Source: Thermoplasmata archaeon (lineage in GTDB: Archaea > Thermoplasmatota > Thermoplasmata > Lutacidiplasmatales > UBA184). From it: DNA of 17,736 nucleotides. Positions 1 to 6,979 of the stretch are shown here, piece by piece. Location of the stretch: the NCBI GenBank assembly GCA_030040625.1, contig JASHTI010000082.1:1-17736 (forward strand), written 5' to 3'. The notes beneath the pieces are model-generated. The model was not told the origin of the DNA. It did no database searches and saw nothing but the letters and a program-made list of their open reading frames with translations. The position numbers and the translations under genes were made by a program. Every line of letters begins with the position of its first letter. Position 1 is the stretch's first letter.

Positions 1-362
1 CTGCGGTCGATCGCGACGAACTGAAGGTCGGCCGTGCCGGCGTGCCGGCCCAGGGCGCGCGCGACCCCCGCGAGCAGGCGGCCGTCGCCACTGCCCAGGT
101 CGACGACCGAGAACGGACGGCGCCGCCCCAGCGCCTCGTCGATCGCCGCCACCCGGGCGGCGACGGTCGCGGCGAACACGGGGTGGACCCGGGGCGCCGT
201 GTAGAAATCGCCCCCCGGACCGAACGGCGTGGCGGCGCGGGCGTAGTAGCCGACCGACGGCTCGTAGAGCGCGACCTCCATGAACCGGTCGAACGGCAGG
301 AAGCCGTCCGGTCCGGAACGCCGGAGCAGGGCCGTGCGGAGCTCCGGCGTCAGCGGGGCCAC
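1..362 (-). CDS. MidA/NDUFAF7-type SAM-dependent methyltransferase, N-terminal part (cut by window edge)
   Basis: The first 120 codons of a gene that runs off the left edge. The start is GTG at 362, 12 bases after the stop of the PAC2 gene, with no in-frame ATG until residue 28. Visible motifs fit the MidA/NDUFAF7 family (COG1565): FMEVALYEPSVGYY at residues 27-40, GDFYTAP at 51-57, and the SAM-binding loop VVDLGSGDG at about 86-94. In mitochondria NDUFAF7 dimethylates an arginine of complex I; the substrate of archaeal members is unknown, so I infer only a protein or small-molecule methyltransferase. No Shine-Dalgarno site is seen. The short gap suggests co-transcription with the PAC2 gene. 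The family call is fairly safe; the C-terminal half cannot be judged. Confidence 0.82.
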   Translation of the reverse strand, partial: MAPLTPELRTALLRRSGPDGFLPFDRFMEVALYEPSVGYYARAATPFGPGGDFYTAPRVHPVFAATVAARVAAIDEALGRRRPFSVVDLGSGDGRLLAGVARALGRHAGTADLQFVAIDR

Positions 363-374
363 GGTCCGCGCCGG

Positions 375-1160
375 CTAGCCGATGTAGCCGAGGTCCTCGC
401 GGGAGGTGCCGGAGCTGCCCGGGCCGGCCTCGCCGCCGCGCTGCTCGGCGTCGTGGATCCGCTGGGCGATGCGGTCGACCTCCTTGGCCTTCTCTTCCAG
501 CGCGGTGAGGTCGATCTCGACCTTGAGCGCCTTGCCGAGGACCTTCAGGACGGCGCCCGCGCTGTGCGGGTCGACGAAGTAGCCGCTCGTCTCCCCCATC
601 AGGCAGACCCCTTCCATGCCGAAGAGGCGGCCGAGACCGAGGAACAGCCCGCTCGCCCCGATGAGACCGCCGCCGGGGTCGTTGCGCGAGAAGACGACCC
701 CGAGCTTCTTCATCGTCTCCACCAGCGCCGGGGTCGTCGCCGCGCCGAGGACCTTCGGCTCCTCGACGACGCGCCCCTGCGCGAAGCCGGCGAGCGTGAA
801 GACCTGCCGGACGCCGAGCTGCGCGCAGTAGTCGAGGACCCGCTCGGTCAGCTCGTACTGCCCTTCCGGACTGATCCCCTGGTAGTCGCCGCCGAGCACC
901 AGCACGTCGTGCGCCGCGCCGGCGGGGGCCCGCCAGTAGGCGAGGTCGTTGGAAACGAGGCGGACGATCCCGGCCTCGCTGACGTAGACCTGCGGCGGGA
1001 AGAACTTGGAGTGGATCGTAGCGAGCGGCTTGGCGCCGAGCTTCTCGCGCAGGTAGTCGGCCGCCAGCTTCCCGACGTTGCCGACCCCCGGCAGGCCCTC
1101 GACCAGGATCGGCTCGCGCAGCTGGACCTTCTCGAGCGTTCGGATGACGACGTCCTGCAC
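375..1160 (-). CDS. PAC2 family protein (proteasome assembly chaperone-like, COG2047)
   Basis: 261 residues from a GTG start at 1160; a GGAG lies 5 bases upstream. Near the N-terminus is EGLPGVGNVGKLAADYL (about 21-37), the typical opening of archaeal PAC2 proteins, followed by LVLGGDYQG (about 87-95) and GLIGASGLFLGLG (165-177). Residues 217-240 are charged and helical, probably a coiled coil, followed by a flexible Gly/Ser stretch and the end DLGYIG. Family members assist 20S proteasome assembly (Pba1/PAC1, archaeal PbaA/PbaB); the role of this paralogue is inferred. A TATA-like box at 1194-1200 suggests its own promoter despite lying 64 bases after the KaiC-like genes. In many archaea a COG2047 gene sits next to nop10; here nop10 is about 13 kb away. 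Confidence 0.88.
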   Translation of the reverse strand: MQDVVIRTLEKVQLREPILVEGLPGVGNVGKLAADYLREKLGAKPLATIHSKFFPPQVYVSEAGIVRLVSNDLAYWRAPAGAAHDVLVLGGDYQGISPEGQYELTERVLDYCAQLGVRQVFTLAGFAQGRVVEEPKVLGAATTPALVETMKKLGVVFSRNDPGGGLIGASGLFLGLGRLFGMEGVCLMGETSGYFVDPHSAGAVLKVLGKALKVEIDLTALEEKAKEVDRIAQRIHDAEQRGGEAGPGSSGTSREDLGYIG

Positions 1161-1193
1161 GGGCGCTCCGCCCCGTTCAGACGGAGGCGGAGC

Positions 1194-1200
1194 GATAAAG
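1194..1200 (-). promoter_or_regulatory. Putative TATA box of the PAC2 gene
   Basis: On the minus strand the sequence reads CGAACCTTTATCGC, the only AT-rich stretch in the 64-base gap. TTTATC is centred about 37 bases before the GTG at 1160, which would give a leader of about 10 bases. The preceding CGAACC resembles a BRE purine-rich element. Inferred from position and composition only. Confidence 0.5.
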
Positions 1201-1224
1201 GTTCGGTAACGGGAAGGTGCGCGG

Positions 1225-1989
1225 CTAACGCGCGGCCTTGCCGGCCGGCCCGAACTCCCAGCCGGCCTCGCCGAGCCGGAGCGGCAGCATCCGGGTCAGG
1301 TCCGGTCGGTAGCCGACCTTCTCCACGAGCAGCGTGTGGTGGAACCGCTCGGCCTTCGCCTCGGCCCGCACCTCGAGGACGAGGTCGGCGAGGTCGACCA
1401 GCAGGCCCCCGCCGCTCGTCTCGTGACGCGGGGCGTGGAAGGCGATCATCGCCTGGCCGCCGAGGGTCCGGCAGCAGCGCCGCACCTCGCGCGCGACCTG
1501 CATCACCTCCTTCGGCCCGAGGACCTCGAAGAAGAAGTCGATCGAGTCGATGACGAGTCGGAACGGCGCATCGAAGCCGGCGAGGTCCGCGAGCATTCGG
1601 TCCGCGAGCCGGAACGGGCCGGGCGCCCGCGCCGCCTTCCCCTCGACCCGGAGGTCGTCGAGGGAGAGCCCGCGCTCCCGGAACCGGGCGACGTCCAGCC
1701 CGCGGACGAGCACGCGCTCGTAGTACTCGTCGGCGAGGTTGACGATCGTCAGCGCCCCCGGGTCCGCGCCCGCGTCGCGGAAGGCGCGGGTCAGGTCCTC
1801 GGTGTGGTCGTACGTCGTGTAGTAGAGGACCGGCACGCTGCCGAGCGCGGCGCGCGCGAACTGGCGCGCGAGGATCGGGGCGCCGCTCGCCGTCCCGCCG
1901 CCCAGGATCGCCAGGAAGCCGGCGGGGAGGGCCCGAACGATCGGTTCGTCGAACTCCGGCACCCCGAGGATCGGCGGCGTCCCGGCCAC
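1225..1989 (-). CDS. KaiC/RAD55-like RecA-fold protein with degenerate P-loop
   Basis: 254 residues from a GTG start at 1989, 2 bases after the stop of the preceding RecA-like gene. The fold looks like a single KaiC/RadA-type domain: a P-loop position at about 30-38 (GGGTASGAP), strand VLYYTTYDH (54-62), and a Walker B strand RLVIDSIDFF (144-153). The P-loop is broken: where GxxxxGK[ST] is expected the sequence has Gly-Ala-Pro, so the phosphate-binding Lys and the Mg-binding Ser/Thr are both missing. I infer a non-hydrolysing regulatory or structural partner of the intact KaiC-like protein encoded at 2579-3385. No transmembrane segment is seen. Its actual role is unknown. Confidence 0.75.
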   Translation of the reverse strand: MAGTPPILGVPEFDEPIVRALPAGFLAILGGGTASGAPILARQFARAALGSVPVLYYTTYDHTEDLTRAFRDAGADPGALTIVNLADEYYERVLVRGLDVARFRERGLSLDDLRVEGKAARAPGPFRLADRMLADLAGFDAPFRLVIDSIDFFFEVLGPKEVMQVAREVRRCCRTLGGQAMIAFHAPRHETSGGGLLVDLADLVLEVRAEAKAERFHHTLLVEKVGYRPDLTRMLPLRLGEAGWEFGPAGKAAR

Positions 1990-1991
1990 GC

Positions 1992-2576
1992 TCAGCCCCC
2001 GAGGCGGGCGACGTCGATCGTCTCGTCCACGACCAGGTTGAGCAGCTGCTCGACGCTCGCCGCCTGCTCGTCCGTCGTCTCGAGGACGAGCGTCAGCGCC
2101 GGCCGTCCCTTCAGGTTGTTGAGCAGGATGTGCAGGAACTCGCTCAGCAGCTCGGGCGGGTTGTGGATCGCCAGCGAGTTGACGCTGTCGATCACGACGA
2201 CCGGCCGCGGGTGCGGGAAGCGGCGCAGCAGGTACTCGATGCGCAGCATGATCTCCTCGAGGGCACGGGGGCTCTCGACGTACGTCGCGTTCGGCAGCGT
2301 GTCGTCGAAGCGCATCATGAGGTGGCTGATCGCGTCGACGAACGAGAGGCGACCGGCGGGCACGTCCAGCGCCTGGGCCAGCGACCAGACGAACGACGCC
2401 GGGCTCGTCACCGCGACGTAGATCGTGTGAACGTCCGGCTCGCTGCCCAGGTCCCGCAGCGTCGCGTTGAGGAACGCGAAGTAGTGGTCCGCGTACTCCC
2501 GCGCGTCGAGCTTGAGCGCGACGGCGCTGTTGCTCGGGAGCGCCCGGAGCCGCTCGCCGATGTCGGCCTGCCCCAC
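1992..2576 (-). CDS. Short RecA-fold protein lacking a P-loop (KaiC-related)
   Basis: 194 residues. The frame is open far upstream, but the real start is GTG at 2576: it follows the previous stop by 2 bases and has GGAGGAG 5 bases before it. The N-terminus replaces the usual P-loop with VALKLDAREYADHYFAFLN (about 19-37), which has no GxxxxGK. Later parts look RecA-like: TIYVAVTSP (51-59), LSFVDAISHLM (77-87), and a Walker B-like strand VVVIDSVNSLA (126-136) followed by LTLVLETTDE (161-170). It probably cannot bind ATP in the usual way. Translational coupling with its neighbours suggests the three RecA-fold proteins work together. I do not recognise a characterised family. Confidence 0.72.
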   Translation of the reverse strand: MGQADIGERLRALPSNSAVALKLDAREYADHYFAFLNATLRDLGSEPDVHTIYVAVTSPASFVWSLAQALDVPAGRLSFVDAISHLMMRFDDTLPNATYVESPRALEEIMLRIEYLLRRFPHPRPVVVIDSVNSLAIHNPPELLSEFLHILLNNLKGRPALTLVLETTDEQAASVEQLLNLVVDETIDVARLGG

Positions 2577-2578
2577 GC

Positions 2579-3385
2579 CTACTCCTCCACCCGGCGGCCG
2601 CCCTTCAGATGCGGGGCGAGCAGGATCCCGATCGGCGTCAGCTCGAGGACGTACAGGGCGCGCGAGTGGGGCGTCCCCCGCATCTTGACGACCTGGAGCA
2701 CGCGCAGGATGTCCCCCAGGCGTCGCGTGTTGCGCAGGAGGACGATCCCGTCGACGATCGCCTCCTCCACGCCCCGCGCCGAGTAGCGGCCGGGCTCCGG
2801 GGAGATCTCCGAGACGACGAGGCTCGTGCAGTCGGCCTCGGCGAGGATCTCCCCGAGGCGCAGGAGGAAGTCCCGCAGCTGCTCGTCCCGCGGGATCCGG
2901 TAGCCGAGCGAGGTGATGCTGTCCAGGACGAGGCGGCGCGCCCCGAGCGACTGGACCAGGTCCCGGATCGTGCGGATCAGCAGGTCGAGGTCCTCGTGCG
3001 AGAGCTCGTCCCGGTCGAAGCCGAGCTTCGCCATGATCGGCGGCAGGTCGACCATGACGAGCGCGCCGTCGTCGAGCAGGCTCGTCCGGAAGAACTCGAA
3101 GGAGGCGACGTTCTGGATCAGTTTGGAGGTCGCTTCGGTGACCGACAGGAACAACGAGCGCTCTCCGCGTTCCGCGCCCCGGATCAGGAACTCGAGGGTC
3201 AGGGTCGTCTTGCCGGTGCCGACGCTGCCGGCGACGAGCACCATGTTCCCCCGGGGGATGCCGCCCGCCAGGATCGCGTCGAGCGCCTCGATCCCGGTCG
3301 CGCAGCGGGCGAGCGCGGTCGCCGAGCTCGCGGCCGCCGCCGGTCCCTCGGGCGGCACCGGCGCCGCCGGGGGAGCGGAGTCCAT
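2579..3385 (-). CDS. KaiC-like RecA-superfamily ATPase with intact Walker motifs
   Basis: 268 residues from ATG at 3385. The frame stays open upstream only because it crosses the HerA-like gene in another frame; recognisable domain sequence starts near residue 25. Single KaiC domain: CATGIEALDAILAGGIPRG (28-46), Walker A GSVGTGKTT (53-61), FLSVTEATSKL (79-89, one acidic residue where KaiC usually has two), Walker B RLVLDSITSL (151-160), then a strand VLQVVKMRGTPHS (229-241) typical of the KaiC C-terminal core. The Pro/Ala-rich N-terminal 25 residues look disordered. It is expected to bind and hydrolyse ATP, perhaps as a hexamer. It is the only one of three adjacent RecA-fold proteins with a working P-loop. 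Archaeal KaiC homologues act in signalling and pilus/archaellum systems; this one's role is unknown. Confidence 0.88.
   Translation of the reverse strand: MDSAPPAAPVPPEGPAAAASSATALARCATGIEALDAILAGGIPRGNMVLVAGSVGTGKTTLTLEFLIRGAERGERSLFLSVTEATSKLIQNVASFEFFRTSLLDDGALVMVDLPPIMAKLGFDRDELSHEDLDLLIRTIRDLVQSLGARRLVLDSITSLGYRIPRDEQLRDFLLRLGEILAEADCTSLVVSEISPEPGRYSARGVEEAIVDGIVLLRNTRRLGDILRVLQVVKMRGTPHSRALYVLELTPIGILLAPHLKGGRRVEE
2582..2588 (-). promoter_or_regulatory. Shine-Dalgarno site inside the end of the KaiC-like gene
   Basis: The minus strand reads GGAGGAG, 5 bases before the GTG at 2576. It overlaps the last codons of the upstream KaiC-like gene. It decides the start of the 194-residue protein within a much longer open frame. 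Confidence 0.7.
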
Positions 3386-3407
3386 CGACCGTACGAGCCC
3401 GTGCTGC

Positions 3408-3415
3408 GCTAAAGG
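3408..3415 (-). promoter_or_regulatory. Possible TATA element before the KaiC-like gene
   Basis: The minus strand reads ACCCCTTTAGCGC, centred about 26 bases before the ATG at 3385. This spacing would give a leaderless transcript. It resembles the CCTTTATCGC before the PAC2 gene. It overlaps the last codons of the HerA-like gene, so it could be chance, with the genes co-transcribed instead. Confidence 0.35.
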
Positions 3416-5751
3416 GGTTTTGTTCCGCTCGCCACCGAACCGGTGGGTGTCCGGGCCACCGGCTCGGCGAGGACCGCGCTCCGCCCGGGGCCTTCGGCCG
3501 GGGACGCGCCCGGCGCGCGTGCCGGAGTCGCGAGGGCGGCGAGGGTCCGCCCCGGCTCCAGCCACCAGACCAGACCCCGGGCACCGCGCTCGCTGCGGAC
3601 GATCGCGCCGGACCGCCCGAGTCGGCCCCCGAGTCTTCGGACCGCGTCGCGGCCACCGTCCCCGAGGCTCGCGGCGGTGACCTCGAGGAGACCGCCCGGC
3701 TCGACCGCCAGGGCCCGCGCGGCGAGCGCGTCGTCCAGGCCGGGGACCGGCGGGTCCCGAGGCCCCGCGTGCCCGCCGAAGATCGTCGGGCCCGGTCCGG
3801 CGACCGCCGCCTCGCCGGGCCATCGGGCCGTCCGGGTCCACTGGACCGACTCACCCTTCCCCACGAGGACGATCGCCTGCCCGCGGGGGAGGGCGAGGAG
3901 GCTCTCGGCGCGGAGGCCTCCCACGCTGCGCCCGAACTCCCGCGCGTCGTCGGCGCCCCCTCGGAAGACGACCCAGTCGGCGACGTTCGTGCGGAACGCC
4001 TCGGCGACGTCGGGCGCCAGGGCCCCGAGGCTTTGGGTCGCGGCAATCACGTGGATGTTGCGGCGGCGCGCCAGCCGGAGCATCTCGGCGAGGCCCTCGT
4101 GCCCGTACCACTGCGCCTCGTCCAGGAGAAGGAACGACTTGCCCCGTTCCGGTCGCGACAGCAGCGCGGCCCAGATCAACGCGAGGTACGCCGAGAGCAG
4201 GTAGCGCGCGGTCGTCTCGCCGACCGCCCCGGCCTCACCGGAGATCAGCGTGACCTCCCCCGGTTGCACGAGCGCGCCGATCGAGAACGCCGGCCGGCGG
4301 GCGCAGAGCATCGCCGTGAGGACCGGGTTCCGCACGATCTCGAAGAGGAGGCGGCGCGCCCCCTCGGCATCCTCCGGGCGCGCCTGCACCCGCGCGGCGA
4401 GTTCCCGGAGCTCGGCCCGGCCTCCGGCGGCGCCGACCGCGCGCGTCGGCTCCTCGCGGGCGAGCAGCGCGTGCGCTTCGACCAGGGTGCCGCCGGGGAG
4501 CGACGCCGCCGCGTGCACCGCGCGGCCGAGCATCTCCTCGAGACGCGGCCCCCAGTAGGCGGAGTCGGAGTAGCGTCCGGCGCGGACCCGGCGCAGGGCA
4601 TGGACCAAGGCGTCGAGCTCGCGCCCCGCCTGCACGGGATCCTGATCGATCCCCCGGCGGATCTCCGAGAGCGCGTCGACCCCGACGTCCCGGCCGCCGG
4701 GCGCGATCCAGCGGAACGGCCGGCTCCGCGCCTCGAGCTCCGTTCGCAGCGCCGCCGCCGTCTCACCCATCGGATCGAGCAGAACGACCCCTCCGACGTA
4801 GGAGGCGCGAACTCCGAGGGCGGTGAGGAGCGAGCTCTTTCCCATGCCGGTCTCGCCGAGCAGGGCGACGTGCCGTCCCTGGCCGGCCTCGACCGGCAGC
4901 TCGACGAGCTGGCCGCCGGCGGCTCGGCCGACGGCCAGCCCCCCGCGGACGGACGGGGCGGTGGCCGACGGGGCCGAGGGAACCTCGGGCGTGGGCAGCA
5001 GGGCGAGGACCTCCTCCTCGGTCAGGGGGACCGACGGAAGCGGACGGGTGGGGCCGATCCGTTGAAAGGCGAGACCGCCCCCGTCCAGCGCCGCGGACGC
5101 CGCGGCGACCGAACGGACCAGCGAACGCGCGCCGGCGGTGTCCGGCGCTTCCAACGCCACTCCCGCGCTCCATCGGAAGCGCGCTCGGGGCGCCACCGGC
5201 CGGGCGGGACCGCGCTCGGGGAGCTCCGGGCGTCCCGCCCGATGACCGTCGGGTCCGGGCGTCGCCGCGGTGAGCCAGTCCGCGAGACCCCCGAGCCGCG
5301 ACGGGCGGACCGGCCGAAGCTGCACGGAAAGGCAGCCCGCGGCGCCGGCGATCGCGAGGGAGGCCTGGAGGACTCGAAGTACCCGGCCGGCGGGCGGCGG
5401 GACCGCGAGCCGCTCGCCGGGCATGGCTCGGCGGCGCCCGCCCCAGCGGAGAGAGGCGGGGAGCGGACGCCGGCGGAAGCCCCTCCGCCACTCGCCCGGG
5501 GCGTACGCCGGCGCGAGTGCCCGCTCGACCCAGTGCCGGCCCGTCGGCCCCTCGGCCGCCAGCTCGAGCGGTGCGTCGGCCCCGGCGTTGAGGCGGAGCT
5601 CAACGCAGAGTGGGGCGCCCGCTCCCGCCCGCAGCGCCGCTTCGAGGGACCCGCGGAGTCGCAGCTCCTCCTCCCGCCCGTAGAGCGCGGCCGGCCGGGG
5701 GTGGAACGTCCACCCGAGCGCCCTCCGCGTGGGCGATCCGAGCTCGGGCAC
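3409..5751 (-). CDS. VirB4/HerA-superfamily P-loop ATPase
   Basis: 780 residues from GTG at 5751, the only plausible start before the frame runs into the divergent GTPase gene. The N-terminal ~260 residues form a mixed alpha/beta region (VELRLNAGA, LSVQLRPVRP) without a recognised domain. Then comes a FtsK/HerA/VirB4 ATPase core: Walker A GETGMGKSS (299-307), DPMGE (326-330), EIVRNPVLTAML (471-482), Walker B FLLLDEAQW (540-548), and IAATQSLGAL with the motif Gln (569-578). Residues ~680-740 could be a winged helix. The C-terminal ~40 residues are Pro/Ala/Gly-rich. Such ATPases pump DNA or protein (conjugation VirB4, crenarchaeal CedB, HerA with NurA). No NurA, Mre11 or Rad50 lies nearby. No transmembrane segment is clear. 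The gene leads the cluster of three RecA-fold genes, 23 bases before the KaiC-like ATG. Confidence 0.82.
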   Translation of the reverse strand: MPELGSPTRRALGWTFHPRPAALYGREEELRLRGSLEAALRAGAGAPLCVELRLNAGADAPLELAAEGPTGRHWVERALAPAYAPGEWRRGFRRRPLPASLRWGGRRRAMPGERLAVPPPAGRVLRVLQASLAIAGAAGCLSVQLRPVRPSRLGGLADWLTAATPGPDGHRAGRPELPERGPARPVAPRARFRWSAGVALEAPDTAGARSLVRSVAAASAALDGGGLAFQRIGPTRPLPSVPLTEEEVLALLPTPEVPSAPSATAPSVRGGLAVGRAAGGQLVELPVEAGQGRHVALLGETGMGKSSLLTALGVRASYVGGVVLLDPMGETAAALRTELEARSRPFRWIAPGGRDVGVDALSEIRRGIDQDPVQAGRELDALVHALRRVRAGRYSDSAYWGPRLEEMLGRAVHAAASLPGGTLVEAHALLAREEPTRAVGAAGGRAELRELAARVQARPEDAEGARRLLFEIVRNPVLTAMLCARRPAFSIGALVQPGEVTLISGEAGAVGETTARYLLSAYLALIWAALLSRPERGKSFLLLDEAQWYGHEGLAEMLRLARRRNIHVIAATQSLGALAPDVAEAFRTNVADWVVFRGGADDAREFGRSVGGLRAESLLALPRGQAIVLVGKGESVQWTRTARWPGEAAVAGPGPTIFGGHAGPRDPPVPGLDDALAARALAVEPGGLLEVTAASLGDGGRDAVRRLGGRLGRSGAIVRSERGARGLVWWLEPGRTLAALATPARAPGASPAEGPGRSAVLAEPVARTPTGSVASGTKPL

Positions 5752-5857
5752 GGCCCCGAGAGCCGCCGGTCCCCCACGGCCCCGCCCGCGTCGGCGGTGG
5801 ATGAACGACGGCTGCGAGGCGTCAAGTACCGGCCGTGTCCCGAACTCGTCTCGTCGG
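5752..5857. promoter_or_regulatory. Divergent promoter region between HerA-like ATPase and DRG GTPase
   Basis: A 106-base gap between divergent starts (GTG at 5751 on minus, ATG at 5858 on plus). The only TATA-like stretch is TCAAGTAC at 5822-5829, about 32 bases before the plus-strand ATG, suiting a very short leader. No convincing box is seen for the minus-strand gene. A shared control region is inferred from geometry. Confidence 0.4.
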
Positions 5858-6979
5858 ATGTCGTCGCTCGAAGAGCAGATCGCCGAGGTCGAGGAGGAGA
5901 TCCGCTCCACCGCGTACAACAAGGCGACCCAGTTGCACATCGGCCGACTGAAGGCGAAGCTCGCGGTCCTGCGGCTCGAGCGGGAGACCCGGGCCAAGGG
6001 CAAGGGCGGCGGGGTCGGCTACGCGGTCCGCAAGAGCGGCCATGCCACCGTCGGGCTGGTCGGCTACCCGTCCGTCGGCAAGTCGACGCTGCTGAACCGA
6101 CTGACCGCGGCGGACAGCGAGACCGGGGCCTACGACTTCACGACCGTCTCGATCATCCCCGGGATGCTGCGCTGGGGCGGCGCTTCCATCCAGATCCTCG
6201 ACATGCCCGGACTCGTCCCCGGCGCAGCGAAAGGGCGGGGTCGGGGCCGCGAGGTGCTCTCGGTCGTCCGCTCGGTGGACCTCGTGATGTTCCTGATCGA
6301 CCCGGAGCACCGGGACCTCCGGGCGCTCGTCCGCGAGCTCGAGGGGGCCGGGGTCCGCATCAACGACCGCCCGCCGCGGATCGTCATCACGCACAGCGAC
6401 CGGGGCGGCCTCACCGTCTCCAGCACGGTACGGCTCACGCACCTCGCGGGCGGCCTCGCCCTTCCGATCGCGCGGGAGTTCGGCCTGCACAACGGGTTGA
6501 TCGTCTTCCGCGAGGACGCGACCGCCGACCAGTTGATCGACGCGCTCGCCGGCAACCGCGTCTACGTCCAGGCGCTGATCGTGGTGAACAAGGCCGAGCT
6601 CCTCACGCCCGAGGAGCGCACGCAGCTCTCCTGGGAGCTCCGGCAGCACGAGCCGCTCTTCGTCTCCGCCAAGGAAGGGGTCGGGCTCGACGCGCTGGTC
6701 GATCGGCTGGGGCACGCGCTGCGTTTCATCCGGATCTACGTGAAGCCCCCCGGGCGACCTCCCGATCGTGAGGAGCCGGTGATCCTGCGCGAGGGGGACG
6801 ACATCGCCGCGCTGCTGCGCCGGCTCCCGGGCGACCTGAGCCGGTCGTTCCGGGCCGCCCAGGTCTGGGGTCGGAGCGCCCGGTTCCCGGGCCAGACGGT
6901 CGGCCGGGATCACCTGCTGTCCGACGAGGATGTCGTGACCGTGGTCGTCGCCCGCGGTTCGACGCGGCCGGTCGCTTAG
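5858..6979 (+). CDS. DRG/Rbg-family GTP-binding protein with C-terminal TGS domain
   Basis: 373 residues from ATG at 5858. The order is that of archaeal DRG proteins (COG1163): a charged N-terminal helical region with EEEIRSTAYNKAT (about 12-24) and HIGRLKAKLA (27-36), then the G domain with G1 GYPSVGKST (69-77), the DRG signature YDFTTVSIIPG (92-102), G3 DMPGL (115-119), G4 NKAE (244-247) and G5 SAKEG (270-274). The TGS domain fills residues ~290-366. G4 has Ala-Glu instead of the common xxD, an apparent deviation. Eukaryotic DRG1/Rbg1 binds ribosomes and helps stalled translation; the archaeal role is inferred to be similar. Its stop codon overlaps that of fibrillarin on the other strand. 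Confidence 0.94.
   Translation: MSSLEEQIAEVEEEIRSTAYNKATQLHIGRLKAKLAVLRLERETRAKGKGGGVGYAVRKSGHATVGLVGYPSVGKSTLLNRLTAADSETGAYDFTTVSIIPGMLRWGGASIQILDMPGLVPGAAKGRGRGREVLSVVRSVDLVMFLIDPEHRDLRALVRELEGAGVRINDRPPRIVITHSDRGGLTVSSTVRLTHLAGGLALPIAREFGLHNGLIVFREDATADQLIDALAGNRVYVQALIVVNKAELLTPEERTQLSWELRQHEPLFVSAKEGVGLDALVDRLGHALRFIRIYVKPPGRPPDREEPVILREGDDIAALLRRLPGDLSRSFRAAQVWGRSARFPGQTVGRDHLLSDEDVVTVVVARGSTRPVA

Noticed and set aside
42..1553. A 503-codon open frame on the plus strand
   Set aside because: Antisense to the MidA, PAC2 and KaiC-like genes; low-complexity translation.
3386..3841. Upstream extension of the KaiC-like protein
   Set aside because: It runs across the 3' end of the HerA-like gene with Arg/Gly/Pro-rich sequence; ATG at 3385 fits the domain boundary.
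2577..4046. Upstream extension of the 194-residue RecA-fold protein
   Set aside because: The extension overlaps the KaiC-like and HerA-like genes in another frame and is low-complexity; the GTG at 2576 with GGAGGAG explains the start.
5752..6003. N-terminal extension of the HerA-like protein into the DRG gene
   Set aside because: The extension is antisense to the conserved start of the DRG GTPase and has no domain sequence; GTG at 5751 is the sensible start.
3769..6771. A 1000-codon open frame on the plus strand
   Set aside because: It lies antisense to the HerA-like gene and then out of frame over the DRG gene; its composition is Arg/Gly/Pro-rich without motifs, a usual artefact of GC-rich DNA.
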